DNA of 64,000 bases from Sipunculus nudus. Its lineage: Eukaryota; Annelida; Sipuncula; Golfingiida; Sipunculidae. A model generated the notes under the pieces. That model worked only from the letters and a program-made list of their open reading frames with translations, did not search any database and was not told the origin of the DNA. Shown piece by piece: positions 23,111 through 35,366 of this stretch. The stretch is from the NCBI GenBank assembly GCA_026874595.1, contig CM049308.1:26522367-26586366 (forward strand), read 5' to 3'. Numbering within the stretch: the first letter of the stretch is position 1; each line of letters begins with the position of its first letter. A program made the translations under genes and the position numbers.

Positions 23111-24195
23111 AGTCATATAGTCCCATACCAAAACAGAACTCTGCAGATGTATATACTTAGATTAAAGGTGCCCATTCACCTGTCTTTTGAAAAAGAATTT
23201 ATGTGATATCTGGCTTCCTCTGTGTATACATTTATGATCTAAGGGTAATTTTGGTTGTCAGATGTTTTTATAAGGCCTTCGTGATGGATGTATAAATTTG
23301 TTTATCAACAACCTATTTGTAAACACAGCAATGTTGCCAAACTGGAAAAACATTTAACCTAAGGTGGTAAGTTGCATTTATGCAGAGGTAGAATGTCACT
23401 TGTTGCAAAACACCATTTGCAAAGCTCTGGCTTATCTGACATGCTGCTAGATGCCCTTGTTGACTTTGTTTTGATTATTTTGGTGGGTCCCCACATATTA
23501 TAAACATGTTGATATAAACAAAACAAGCAGCCTGTGTGCGGTGATATCCACGTTTTCTGGTTTATTTTTAAAAAAGCTCATAGGGATTACCTGTAGTTTA
23601 TAAAGGTCAGATAGGTGATTGGGCCCCTTTAAGAATTAGATCAGTTAGCATAAAAAATGGAGATGGTTACCTCTGTAACTTAGGACTATTATAAGACCAG
23701 ATGCCATTGTATAAAATCTACCAAAACAGACTGGTTGCCTTCATATTTGCAGGTCAAAATTTTGGATGTTTTTATTTTGTAGGGGATCTCAATTGAAACC
23801 TTTACAGAGAGGACAATTTTACTCAGAAATATGGTTGTAATATGTTCATATTCTAGGCTATTTGCCCTTATGGCTATCCAACCAAAAAAAATTAATTGTG
23901 TTTGGACAGAAACTGCTCTTTGTTTCCATGGCACGTAACTGTCCTAACATGAGTCTGTCCCAGTGCCATATGTTTTTTTTTCACAGTAATTGCGTAAAGG
24001 ATATTCTTTTCACCTGAAATATGTATGCAGATGATCTGCAAATTTTGTGTAAAGTAATAATATATCAAGTAAAAAGCATTTATTTTGCAATGTTGATGCC
24101 AATGGCCAATGGAGGTTTCACAATATTCCAACCATCAAATGGTTCAATTATTATTTGTCAATAATTTTAATAATTTTTTGGTCAAGGTAAATGCC

Positions 24196-24400
24196 TCCAT
24201 TTTTAGCTCAGCTGACTATAAAGGATGGTCCTTTGTCTGTCAGCTGTCTGTCTGTCCATTAAACTGGCATGTTTTGAAATGTTAGACCTATTAATCTGAA
24301 ATTTGGCATACAGTTAGGTGTCCCTAAGTTCTCCTACCAGCTCCAAATTTTAAATATATGATGTAAAATATAAAAATGTCTGTCTTTAGTTAGGCATACT
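24196..24400 (+). repeat. GCTCAGCTGACTG-family left-end fragment
   Basis: It starts TTTTTAGCTCAGCTGACTA and continues through a CTGTCTGTCTGTCC stretch into CTGAAATTTGGCATACAG and TCTCCTACCAGCTCC, matching the left third of the copies at 35816 and 58036. The right end is absent. Confidence 0.65.
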
Positions 24401-25331
24401 AGTTATAGAAAATGGACTGTAATATTAGAACATGTACTAAAAAACAAATCGAGACATCGCTTTTTGTGAAAAAAAAAAAAACAAGGTTAGGGGTCACGCC
24501 AGTTTGAAGTCACGTACGTTGATCATGTGCATGGAGAATCGCCATTGGAAGATGGGTGATAAGTTCTTTGTGGTTCATGTAAAACAATTCAAAATTATAA
24601 AAATGATTCAATTTGGTAGTATTTAATGGAGGCTATAAATGGAGGCTTCTGTTGTGTTGTCCATTTGGATAACCCAAAAGGCGGGTTCTGAGGATATTTC
24701 GGCTAATGTCTCATGTCATGGGGATTTAGATATTTGCATGGCCAACTTGAGAGATATTGATGTTAACAAAAACATTCTATTTACTTTGTTGATTAAAGTA
24801 AAAATACACATTTATAAATGTAACAAAAGAATATTAAATCTTATCAATTGGCAAATCTGTTATGTGTTTGTCATTCAAAAGCACCATATTATCACTTAAG
24901 TACCAGCCCTCCGATGATGTCGGCATGGAAGATATCCAGGAAACCTTCCATTTAAAACTGAACCCTACTTGTTGGAAAAAACACCTAGTTTCAGGATTTC
25001 AGTTTCTATTTTAAACCACGGTTAAAAAAGAAGAAATACGTAATACAAAAAGGAGAACTGGGATGACTGCATTGTATAACCACCGTGTGAAGAGTGTATA
25101 TTCATAAAAAGTAGATACTTGATGAAGAGAAAATGTTATATGAATAACTAACCTGCCAACATAGGTTGGTAAAATATGACTATAATGTCTGGGGTCTTAT
25201 TTTTGGTGATTTGAACCCTTTGGCAAATATTGCAGATTTGATACCCCTTCATATATGAAGCCAGTATGTTATATAATCCAGGATACTGATAAGAAATATT
25301 GGGATATAAGACTTTTTTACATGCCTTACAG

Positions 25332-25424
25332 GTGAGAGTGGAGGTGACAGTGGCTTACACAAGTAACCCGACAGCAACCATCAGTGCTCCATTTACATTG
25401 CCTCCAGTCACACCTGAATTCAAG
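25332..25424 (+). CDS. VWDE-like exon 10: Ig-like region, part 2
   Basis: A short 31-codon exon, phase 0 to 0, acceptor GCCTTACAG, donor GTTCGT (weaker than the other donors). It encodes VRVEVTVAYTSNPTATISAP, finishing the fold started in exon 9, and then a PPVTPEFK linker. It is supported by frame continuity from exon 9 to exon 11 and by its position in the VWDE layout. Its small size and weak donor make it a candidate for inefficient inclusion; skipping would keep the frame. Confidence 0.8.
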
Positions 25425-25965
25425 GTTCGTTATCTGTTATTTTTTACTGTATTTCTACTGATATGTCTATATTTTATAAGAAAAAATACATGTAATAAAT
25501 ATAAATTGTACAACATCTACAACCAAAAAATATGGTTATGAATATGATAAAGTCAGTGCTGCCACTTTCTTTTTATTTTCTTAAACTTCTACTATCTTTC
25601 CAAAGAGACTACTTCTTATGCTTATTATTTTCATTTCTGTAACCATAAATCTCTTTATTGACTGCAGCTGTCAGCATTAGATCTTACAAACTTATGTTTA
25701 AAATAGTATTCTTGTTTTCACTGATACCACTGATCATGCAGGCATAATATTGCACAAAATTAAAGTAAGATCTCTTCTTAAGGATGACAGAATAAAGCTA
25801 TCAATTTTGTAGGATATAAAAGTGTAACCAGCATGACAGGGGTGGTAAAAATTAACATGCAGATAGATTCTGGCAAATATTCCCTGAAATATAAAATTAG
25901 GTCACTGTGATCTATATTGATATGTGATCTATCATGACCCATGGGCCATATGCCTGTCATTGCAG
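25425..25965 (+). other. Intron 10, no recognised content
   Basis: About 540 AT-rich bases; nothing beyond normal intron sequence is seen. Confidence 0.55.
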
Positions 25966-26385
25966 ATCGAGACTGAGGGTCCATTGGTTATAACTGAGGG
26001 TGATACCGACCCAGTAACAATCACTGTTACAGCGACTGCCGGACCTGATGACCTTTGTCGACTAATCAAACCTTCCCTCAAGTCCTGCACCATCAAACTT
26101 ATGGCAGTATTGGCTGAGGATGTATCAAAAGACTTCAAATGCCCGAACGGTGATATCATCCCTCAAGTGGTGGTCCAGCCAGAGGGAACGACATCGGAAG
26201 AGATCGAACTGTCATTCTGTGGAAGCATCATGACAAAGGAGAACTTTGAAACTGGTGTAACAATAAACATCATTGCCAAGGATGACGGTTTGATTGACGG
26301 TGACCAAACACGTGATGTTGTGGTTCAGGCCATGGCCTTGGTTAACAATAAACCACAGGGACTTCTCTTCATTGGTACCATCCAG
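25966..26385 (+). CDS. VWDE-like exon 11: beta domain immediately before VWD
   Basis: 140 codons, phase 0 to 0, acceptor TGTCATTGCAG, donor GTGAGC. It opens with IETEGPLVITEGDTDPVTIT, followed by four cysteines (DDLC, KSCTIKL, FKCPNGD, LSFCGS) and KDDGLIDGDQTRDVVVQ. The closing strand LLFIGTIQ leads into VTVKD of exon 12. Vertebrate VWDE has the same arrangement: SEDG-type strand, paired cysteines, a 'DG' strand, then VTVRD and the VWD start. Probably two disulfides in a beta fold. Confidence 0.89.
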
Positions 26386-27230
26386 GTGAGCAGCTCTTGT
26401 TTCACTAACAGACTGGGTTCCTCCAGGCCCTTATAAAGTCATAATTATTATTTTGCATTTTTAAGGCCTTGAAAAGGTAGTAAAAATGCTAGGAATTCTG
26501 ACATAGTTCTTAAAAAGATATTAATTTTGATTTTACCCATCCTGATATAATGAATGTGCACAATCAGTTCGGTGATCAAACATAAGATTGAGACAGTTTA
26601 GGAGAAGTTGCCTTGGTTACTTGTCCAAGAAACATCTCTGTAGATTCTCAGGACTGCTTTTTTGCACAGACTACCATGAAACCAGTCCGAACTTGTAGTG
26701 ATCACCAATTGTGATCTTTAGTAGTTTTAAGGCATGAAAGGACCATTAAAGAATTCCGTGTATAAAAGGGTCTTCAATTTTCTGTCATCTGGTCTTAAAA
26801 AGACTTAAAAAGGTCTTAAATTTGCTTTGGCAAGAGGTGAAGAAACCCTGAAAGAACTGTGCTAAAAAAAAATTTGTTTACATTTTGTCAATATGCTTAC
26901 TCATGGAGATATTACCGATATTTGAAATGAAGAAAGTGCTCCATTTGGTGTGTTTTTGTGTGAGAATTGTGGGGCCGGGGGGGGGGGGGGGATTGGGGTT
27001 ATATCTTCAAGTTGAGCAAACGTATAACTAACAAAAACTTGTTATAAAAAAAACAGATATGCCTTTGGAAAATTAATAAACTGTGGAAACTATATACCAT
27101 GTTTGACTACATGTTTGAAGTTGCACCCAAGCACCTAAGTTCCGATGGCACACAGTATGTGATTTATGAGAGCATACAGAAACTGTTTTCTTTTTCTTTA
27201 TATAATCGGGATCTACTTTTTTTTCTCCAG
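26386..27230 (+). other. Intron 11, only a poly-G tract
   Basis: A GGGGCCGGGG-led run of about 16 G near 26975-26991 is the only distinctive feature. The rest is AT-rich with no family recognised. Confidence 0.55.
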
Positions 27231-27310
27231 GTAACAGTGAAGGATGCAAATACCAAACTGTCAACATGTTCTGTCTTCAATGATCCTCATATCAGAACAT
27301 TTGATGGGAA
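27231..27310 (+). CDS. VWDE-like exon 12: start of VWD domain
   Basis: Eighty bases, phase 0 to 2, acceptor TTTTCTCCAG directly before GTAACAGTG, donor GTAAGT. It encodes VTVKDANTKLSTC and then CSVFNDPHIRTFDGK, the diagnostic start of a von Willebrand type D domain (C-x-x-x-x-D-P-H-x-x-T-F-D-G). The split codon for the final Lys is completed by exon 13. Confidence 0.94.
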
Positions 27311-27508
27311 GTAAGTGGTTTTTTTTTTTACAGTCTTCTACAGGGTTCAAATCCCTTAAAAACAGTAAAGATAAATATGTAATTTTGAAATTTAAGTTCT
27401 TAGATTTCATCGAGTTTCAGAAGATATGTAAAAAGTCATTAAAAATCCACATTTATTCCCTTGAAAGACCCTTTAGATAAAATGCAAACATTTTTGGAAC
27501 CTCTGTTA

Positions 27509-28240
27509 CTATGTCTCCCCCCCCCCCCCCCCCCCCCCCCTCCAGGGAAGACATTTTCAGTGCCATCGTCTGTCATTTGTCGTCTGTAGAATATCTTGTG
27601 AACATGATTACTTTTGAAGGGCTGAATATTTTTTCCCAAAATTTTAAACACTAATTGTGTCTCCCAAAATCTCGCTAGAGTTTGAAAACTGATGACCTTG
27701 ACCTACATCTTCAAGGTCAAATCTGCGGAAATGTAAAATTTTTGTGAACCCTATTACTTTTGAGGTATTTCACATTTTGTCATCAAATTTAGTACACAGC
27801 TTTTTTTATCAATAAAGTTCTTTGACAAGTTCAAAAACTAGTGAACTTGACCAGGATCTGCAAGGTCAAATAAGCTGATTTATAGTTATTGTCTTGTGAA
27901 AACAATAACTTGTGAAGTATTGGGTATTTTCCCCCTCAGATTCAAGACACAAGTTATTTCTACTGAGTTCTCGGAATAGCTTGGGGATTGATGACCTTTC
28001 AAGGTCAAATCAATGCATTTCTAGGATTACTGGGAACCCCATAACTTTGGCAGTACTGAAGTTTTTTTCTTCAAATTTGACACACCAGTTCTTTCTGCCA
28101 AAATCCCACAGGTTACCTTGATGGCGATCTTGAAGGTCAAATCTGCTGACATAATAGAATCATTATTTTGAGATATTGCATATTTTCTACCCTTAATGTT
28201 TTGAAGTGGCCCAATGGGGGGGGGGGGGGGAGGCATATAT
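27509..28240. repeat. 'GTGACCTTGACC' tandem-repeat element bounded by poly-C and poly-G
   Basis: Left: TATGTCT and about 24 C (27517-27540). Right: about 15 G (28216-28230), then AGGCATATA. The ends are therefore inverted repeats of the form TATG-Cn and Gn-CATA. The interior has about five ~120-base units with GATGACCTTGACC and CTTCAAGGTCAAATC motifs, homologous to 18003-18990. From 28240 to 29623 nothing further is recognised. Confidence 0.75.
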
Positions 28241-29623
28241 CTGCTTTGTGCTGTATAAATAAAACCATTTTAGTGTTCTTAGAATTTTCTTTCATAAATT
28301 CTTCCATAAATATACAGACAAGGTGAGAATAAATTGTTTGGTCAACAAATTTGTTTACAATTTACCAAAAAAATCTGTTTTTGGTGTTAAACATAAAATA
28401 CTGTATTTGACCTAATAAGTGGCTGGCCTGCCCTGATAAGCTTCCCTTCATGATTTTATGCTATTTGCTAGCCATGAAAAGCCTCCATTTCATTTAGTTA
28501 TGTAGTCCATATCAGTCATACATTCTTGTATAAAAGAAGACCATAAAAGCTAGGCTTGTGAATTGTGAGGGGCCTTTGAATCAATCCAATTTATCAATGC
28601 TTTACCTTTGGTTCAATTCTTGATTAATTTTACTTTAGTAGTTAATTTCAGACTTTCTTTCTAAAATAAAAACGAATATTTTACCATATTGGAATGTTAG
28701 TTGATTTAAGCAGGCAAAGGAACGATTTATCTTGCCCTCTGGTTATAGCCACTTTTTTGTTTCTATGTGAGAGGAGCAATTCTGGCAAACGATGAAAGTC
28801 GATTTTTAGTACACACATAAAAAATACCGGAAGTCTTGACCTCAAAGCATGCTCAGTCAAACTTGCCAGCACACTGAGGGTTTATGGGTGGTACACACAA
28901 AAAAATAATACTGGAATGAATAGATTCAGAGGCTATCAAATGATTATAGTTCTATCTTGTACAAGCTTATGCATCTAATTTGATGCCTTGTTACACTCCG
29001 GTGAATGGAAGATTCACCAAATACCAGTATGACATATCTGGGTGAGGAATTCTAAACAACATCAGTTTGGGATGGTTTTGAAAATTGATTTGAAAAGTCA
29101 GATCTATTTAGAATGTCAAATATTTTAAAATAAAGTAAGCCCCTTGGGACTTCATCAGGTCAAATACAGTAACTTGCTCAAAGAAGAATAAAAAAATAAT
29201 ATAACATTATGACTTGCATTTTAAGGGCTTGATATTATTTTTTTAATTATTTGCCCCATTGGGAAAGTCACCTTGTACTTTTACTTTACCTACATAAATT
29301 TTTATGTGCTCCAAAAATTTAGTCATTGAGGTTTTAAATACAAAGTTTGATCCCCACAATTTTTTTTTTATTTTATAATGCATATAAGACAACAAATGTG
29401 TTAAAAATTGTCACTTGTTAATTATTTCTCTTTTATCTATGAAATACAGTGCATAAATAATTTAAGACATTTCTATGGTGTAAGTCAAGTTTTTCACTTT
29501 TTTACCTCCAATTTTATTCTTTCTAAAATATGTAAAAAATGTGACAGTTAAAAATATGCTTATTATATATCTATAAAATTTGTCTTTGAATGGAATGTAT
29601 TGGTGATGTTAATTGTATTGCAG

Positions 29624-29687
29624 GAAGTATGACAACATGCATTTGGGTGAATTTATACTTTATCAACATACTACAAGACCATACAGT
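29624..29687 (+). CDS. VWDE-like exon 13: VWD domain, second part
   Basis: A 64-base microexon-sized exon, phase 2 to 0, acceptor TTGTATTGCAG, donor GTAAGT. It encodes KYDNMHLGEFILYQHTTRP, the YD...GEF-x-LY strand that follows DPHI-x-TFDG in VWDE-type VWD domains. The long 2.3-kb intron before it contains a poly-C/poly-G bounded repeat. Confidence 0.93.
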
Positions 29688-30049
29688 GTAAGTTATATTT
29701 TCTTTTTTTTTGGTGGGACAAAACAAAATATTGTCTGACAAAAAGACAAACGAATTAATAAGCACAAGTGTAAACATAACCTCCTTTGCAGTTGATGGAG
29801 ATAACAAATGAGTCGACAGCACATGTACTTTGTTTTGCACAGAGAAAATGCACTATTACATTTATGTGAAAATCATGGTTTCACCCAGCATCCAAGCTTA
29901 CACATGATGGTAGTTTGGTTTGATAATTCATTGATAGTTACTTAAATTAATCAAACATGAGTATACACTAACCTCACCAGTAAATATTCCACAAATAACG
30001 GGAAATCAGTTTTATTTTGAAGTAGAAATGTGCGTTGTTAGAAATGCAA

Positions 30050-30355
30050 GTCTCCCACCATGTTGGGGGGATGATCCTCAACCCAGGTTTGCATTCACTT
30101 ATTCGGGTCACATTCCCATGTTTGTTCCGGCATAAATGACTCTACATTTGTGAATATTCCTTGATGACATTCCTGAATCCGGATCATGTGCCTTATCCTC
30201 ACCAAATGTTTATTAGTTCTTCAGTGGCCTATTCCTGAAATGTCCTGAAAATTTCATGAGATTCCTTTCATGACTGTGTGAGATTTGTTGTGAACAGACA
30301 CACACACAAACACACATGAATGAACACTTACCTTCCTGATGGAGGCAATGATTCA
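30050..30355. repeat. Interspersed repeat, second full copy of the 14036 family
   Basis: It has GTGAATATTCCTTGATGACA, TTCCTGAATCCGGATCATGT, CTGAAATGTCCTGAAAATTT, GTTGTGAACAGACACACACA and CTGATGGAGGCAATGATT in the same order as at 14400-14650. The rest of intron 13 on both sides (29688-30050, 30355-31033) is AT-rich with nothing recognised. Confidence 0.6.
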
Positions 30356-31033
30356 GTGACAATTCAAAATTGGCAGAGGGTCAGTTAAGTGCACTTTATG
30401 ATCACTGATGTTGGTTTGTATTTTTTTTTTGCAGTACTTTGGACCATTATTTAAAAAAAGGCAGAAATTTCAGTTTGAAAAAATATTTATTTTGAGCAGA
30501 GTATGCTATATTTCATTATAGTCAATAAATGTTTTGGAATTATTTTTTAACATAAAGGATTTTTTAGATACAGCATAAATATCAGTAAAACAAATTCCAG
30601 CTCTTTGGTACATACAGAATCCCATGTTGATTAGTACTAGTAGAAGGAATAGTTTGTAAAATCATGAGAGAAAAATGACCGATGATCGATTATCTATCAG
30701 ATATTTATATACCATCTATATTGCTAGTTTTTCTGCTTTATAGAGTCATATTTAAATATTGAATAGGTAAATTTAGCCTGACTTGTATACATTTTGTTCA
30801 TTGGTCAAGATAATGACCAGGTTGTTAGTACTTGTTCACCACCTTGCGTCAAGTCTTGATTATATACTTGACAGGATTAAAATATTTTTCTGGATAATAT
30901 TACTTCTTTGCAATTGCATACATAAGCATTTCTGATTATGCAAAAAATGAAACCAGTTTATGAAATTAATGACAAATCAATGATATAATCAATTAATTGA
31001 CACGGCACTAATTAGCAGATTTTTTCTTAATAG

Positions 31034-31231
31034 GTACACTCCTTTGAGGAACCATGCAGCTTTGGAAAGCCTGGAGCAACATGCAACTGTGCCGCTGCTG
31101 TGCGTGCTGTTGATGATGTCTTCTACTTTAACAGCTGTGAAACAGGGGCGCTTACAGCAAAGTTGTACCTGAATGGTGAAATGACCCCAGGAACATATGT
31201 GTATTCAGTGAAGAATGGAAAATCATATGTG
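31034..31231 (+). CDS. VWDE-like exon 14: VWD domain, central part
   Basis: 66 codons, phase 0 to 0, acceptor TTTCTTAATAG, donor GTATTT. It starts with VHSFEEPCSFGKPGATCNCA. The CNC after a short Cys loop and AVRAVDDVFYFNSC match the 'CNCGVA-x-R-x-G-D-D' signature of the VWDE subfamily of VWD domains. This is the best single argument for VWDE rather than mucins, vitellogenins or other VWD proteins. It ends in a strand NGKSYV that continues as VILP in exon 15. Confidence 0.93.
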
Positions 31232-31254
31232 GTATTTATATTTCCAGCTTAAAT

Positions 31255-31600
31255 TGGTTTAAATGCTATTTATTAAAATTATGGCAGATTAATTATAAAC
31301 AAATTGAAGAAAAAATTGGCTAAATTTGGTGAAGAAATGTGGATACTACTTGTCATGCTATGTTTGAAACCCACAAATATATTAAAATTTATCTTAGTAA
31401 CAAACAGTTTTTGTTTTTAACAAAAAAAATTGGATTTAATGCTATTCATTAAAATAATGGCAGATTAATTATTAACAAGTAGAAGAAAAAAAGGGGTGAA
31501 TATGGTTAAGAAATGTAGATACTACATGCCATGCCATGTTTGAAACCCACAGCACTATTTAATTTATATAAGAAACAAACATATATTGCTTTAGGTCTGT
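31255..31600. repeat. Local tandem duplication, ~177-bp unit, two copies
   Basis: TTTAAATGCTATTTATTAAA at 31259 and TTTAATGCTATTCATTAAAA at 31434 begin two diverged copies. Both contain ATGGCAGATTAATTAT, GAAGAAATGTGGATACTAC (second copy AAGAAATGTAGATACTAC), CATGTTTGAAACCCACA and AACAAAC. It is confined to this intron. Confidence 0.75.
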
Positions 31601-31903
31601 TAAATTGTACTCAGCTTATTATAGCAATATACAGGTATTAATAAACATTTCCTAATGGAATGGAACAGGGAACCATCCACAAGTATAAATTGCTCTATGG
31701 ATGGGCTTTGACATGCTCTCAACACAATAAATTGCAACAGAAAAAATGAAAATAATTTTTTAAATTCAATATTTTTTCCAAAGAAATTTGAGATATGTTT
31801 AGTAAAACCCTCCCAAAATAAAAGAAAAAATTGGCTTAATGATATGGGCCCCCATGTTTCAACTGATGCTGTATACATGAGTCTCTTGTATCTCCTATAT
31901 CAG

Positions 31904-32006
31904 GTCATTCTTCCAACTGGCACCCGCGTCATCATTATGCTTGGAGCACAGGGCTTCTTGACAGTCACTGTCAAGGCTGGTATTCACGACAAAGAGAACG
32001 TTGCAG
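31904..32006 (+). CDS. VWDE-like exon 15: VWD domain, core strands
   Basis: Phase 0 to 1, acceptor CCTATATCAG, donor GTTTGT. It encodes VILPTGTRVIIMLGAQGFLT and VTVKAGIHDKENVAG, the buried strands preceding the conserved GLCG turn. Hydrophobic alternation is strong and there is no cysteine. The frame closes with exon 16 to give VAGLCG. Confidence 0.92.
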
Positions 32007-33210
32007 GTTTGTTACCTGTTTTAATATAAATCTACAGGGCTTCAAATGTTAAAAGAAGAGAAATTTTTCAAGGGATAGTAACTTAAAGCTTTTCTATATG
32101 TAACTATTTATTTTGCTTCATTTCAGGGTGTATTTTTTTCTAATGCTGGCTTAACTAAGTATGTTCACCTGCATAATTCCATTCTAGCTTGGGACAACAT
32201 GATATTGCAGTAGCACATTCTTCCTCTTTATATTATATCCTGGTGTTAACCAGGCCCGGTGGCAACTGCACCTGCGAGATCTGGGTGTGCAATATTTCCA
32301 ATTGCTGGGTCATACCATTGAGTCATCCCCAAAGGAAGCACAGCTTTGTGAGTGAAACACAGCTGTGGGGCCGGTCTTCCCAGCAATTCGGTCACCCTGG
32401 GTGTTCGCCGACTGTGAAAAATATCATCTATTAGAACTCACAATCACAGAAGCAGGTTATCTTAGGGTTTAGTTTGTGTGATTGTTCAGTATGACAGTGC
32501 CCCCTGAATGATAAGTAAAGAGATTTCTGATTAAAATGTGCTTTTTTGAAGATTAAAACTTTTAATCATTGCTTAAGTAAGACTCAGATATTTAAGGATT
32601 TCCACTGCTCATCACATTTTAATATACTTGGGGAAATAAGAACATTTGATACTTACCTTTAAGATGAAGGAATTAGTTGTTAAATCATTGATCTCCCAAT
32701 CAGGAATCCTACAGGTGTACAAATTTCCCAGAAAACAATTTGATGTCACAGTCTTCTGTTCACATATTGAGTCTATTCTGGTCACTGACAAGTGGTTAAT
32801 CACGGAATACACAGCATTTTTTCTGGCACAAGTATTTCCTTCTAGTGAGGAGTGTAAATGTGAGGAACTTTCAAGTATAGGCCAATCTCATAGATGTATC
32901 AGGTAATGGTATGGCCAGTGTGCATCTTGCCATCTGTCTGTCTGTCTGTCTTTTACACTTTTGTTTCACCAAAATAGCATACTAGGCATCCGATGGATTT
33001 TCATGAAACTCTCAAGAGTTATTTATCAATTAAATATGTCATGTTACATGATTCTCAGGAAAATCTGTCAATAATTAATGGGTCAAAAGACAGGCAAATC
33101 TTGTTGTCTTAGAGTGCTCTTGTTGCAAGATAAATATATCTATCCCAGGATAAGAATGATTAATGTAAATTTGACATATAATAAATATACTTGTGTTTTT
33201 CTCTTTTCAG
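32007..33210 (+). other. Intron 15, mostly unrecognised
   Basis: A GC-richer island at about 32245-32420 (CCAGGCCCGGTGGCAACTG, GTGGGGCCGGTCTTCCCAG) may be a repeat of unknown class. A short CTGT microsatellite lies at 32935-32950. Nothing coding is supported. Confidence 0.5.
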
Positions 33211-33325
33211 GATTGTGTGGAACATTTGATGGTGACACTTCAAATGATCTTACCATGCCAGATGGCAAAGTCTCAACAGAAGAAGCTGATTTGAGATACC
33301 CTGATAAGTTCTCCCTGTCTTGGCA
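33211..33325 (+). CDS. VWDE-like exon 16: VWD domain, GLCG calcium loop
   Basis: Phase 1 to 2, acceptor CTCTTTTCAG, donor GTAAGT. It encodes the (G)LCGTFDGDTSNDLTMPDGK loop. In VWD domains the GLCG-x-x-[DN]-G-D-x-x-[ND]-D stretch binds calcium, and Asp, Asn and Asp positions are all present here, so the site looks intact. It ends in FSLSWQ, the conserved tryptophan strand near the end of VWD domains. Confidence 0.94.
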
Positions 33326-34534
33326 GTAAGTTCTTAAAATCAAACTACTATAGTCTGTTCCACCAGTCGGTGCCCATTAAAATTTGGTGATTATTCCCTT
33401 AAACTGAGATATGATCACACAATTTGACACTACAGCTGATGAGTGAGCAAAGGCCTGACATGAGACGTAAAAATTCATACCAGTGTTTATATTTTGCAAC
33501 CCTCTTGTTCTTCTGAATCATATGACTAAGTGTCATGGCGTCTGTCATTGGTTTGCAGTCTCACTTTAACAGTTACATTTTTTGTACACCCATCTATGAC
33601 TGGATGTATTATAGCCACCGTCTGTCTGTTTGTCTGTTAACTTTTAGTGTTGCTGTGGTAACTTACTGGGGCATGATGGATTTTCACTAAACTCACCATA
33701 ACTACTTACCTATAGATTATCTTGTTCGAGATGTTGTAAAAAAATTTACTTTTTACTCAGATATAGCTTTTATCACATTACTTGAATATCTTGTCAGATA
33801 TGATTTTTAATTAATTATCTTTAATCAGGGGTATACTCCATTCTTTCAGTGCAGCATGCCATTTGGAATTATTCTGTAAATTTATTAAAATATTGCAAAA
33901 TTTAAATGAGCACACCACCATTTATACAGACTATATATAGTTGTTCCTTCCCCTCATGTCCACCTGATTTTTGCTATGAAAATATTTGTTATATTCAAGG
34001 GGGAAAAAATTTTAATGTAGGGTAGAAGGATATAAAGGACCTAATTTTTGGCAAGGTAAAAATGTACCTGCCCTGCATCTTATTACAGAAACAGAATTAT
34101 TTAAAAATATGAGAAATCAGTCTACATTTTACAACATATCAGCCCTACTTATAGCAGTTAAGGTCATTGGTCAAATGCAAAAGCAGTCTCAATTTACTGC
34201 TGCTGATTGGACAATGTCATGTAAACACTCTAAAAATAAAACCAGCTAAAACACAGATGGCTACTCTTGCAAGGAAACATCTGATCTGTCAGTTCATTGT
34301 AAAGATATCTAAAAAGTTGTGAAACATAAACTGATAATATTTTATTAAATTCTTAATTGCCATTTTTATGCCTTCATATCTCATATACAGCTTTGAAGGG
34401 AATCATTGAAATATATAAATTTTAAAAGAAATCTTCTCCAAAAACAAGGTGGACACAGGTTGATGGAACAGAGTATAGTAAATCTTCATGTTTACATTTG
34501 CTGAATCATTCATATGTGTATTTTATTTATCTAT

Positions 34535-34869
34535 CACCAAAAAAAATAAGGTTTGGTTTTCAGGCACTTTTTTTTTTCAGAAATCAAAGTGGGTTTTTAT
34601 TTTAAATATTTTGTGTGTTTCAACAAAAATGTCAAATGAAAAGGGAAAGATAATGACATCTTTATTTTGCTAAACAAGTAAAAGCACTGCAGAAATAGGG
34701 AAATTTTTATCAAAATTGTATGATTTTATCTTCTTGAAAGAAATGTCTGAGCGGCTGGAGCTCAAAATTGATAAGTTTCTATTGAAAATCAAAATAAAAA
34801 TGTTTGATGCGGGGGTTTAAAATTGGCATGGATGGTGCCTGAGAACCATACATTTTATTATATTTGGCC
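34535..34869 (-). mobile_element. Harbinger-like MITE, copy C (inverted orientation)
   Basis: 335 bases in the opposite orientation to copies A and B (GCGGGGGTTTAAAATT lies near the right end here and CCCGCATTAATTTTAAAC near the left end there). The right end is GTGCCTGAGAACCATACA then TTTGGCC; the left end is decayed to CACCAAAAAAAATAAGG. TAT flanks both sides, again a 3-bp duplication. The remaining parts of intron 16 (33326-34534 and 34870-35229) hold nothing else recognised. Confidence 0.8.
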
Positions 34870-35229
34870 TATTCATGATTATTTTTAATTATAATATTTG
34901 TCTTTAGTGAATCTAGAACTGTCATAGATTCAAGAACTGTCACAGTACCCTTAGATACAGCTGTTCATGTTGTGTTTCCACTTAGGTGTTGAAGTTGGAT
35001 TGGTGGTATCTGTTAATTGAGGACATATTAGTTTGATAAACTTTTTATCAGATTTATGAACTAGTATACTATCTTTTGAATCAGGCATTGATGGTTTATT
35101 AAAGAGCTATTTCTAATAATAGTTTTTTGGGTGGTATGTATTAATGTGTTGGCATATAAGTTTTAACAGATGAATATGTTGTCATGAATTCAAAAATATA
35201 TTGAATCAGAAACTGTTGTTTTATTACAG

Positions 35230-35366
35230 AGCTAAGCTTGAGAATAGCTTGTTGGGTGGTATCTGTGCCTCTGACCCCGATGAGGTCACCATGACTTGCG
35301 AGTGCCAGTTTGACACGTATACCTGTGGTCCATACATGCGTAATAACCTCTGTCAGCCAAAGGATG
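35230..35366 (+). CDS. VWDE-like exon 17: end of VWD and Cys-rich follow-on
   Basis: Phase 2 to 1, acceptor TTTTATTACAG, donor GTAAGT. The acceptor is set by frame: using the AG two bases later would create an immediate stop. It encodes AKLENSLLGGICASDPDEVT and then CECQFDTYTCGPYMRNNLC with five cysteines in the second half. The CxC ... C pattern begins the linker after the VWD domain. Confidence 0.88.

Noticed and set aside
24639-24899. Plus-strand frame in intron 9 considered as an extra exon
   Set aside because: There is no acceptor-donor pair in the required phase, and the VWDE layout joins exon 9 directly to exon 10.
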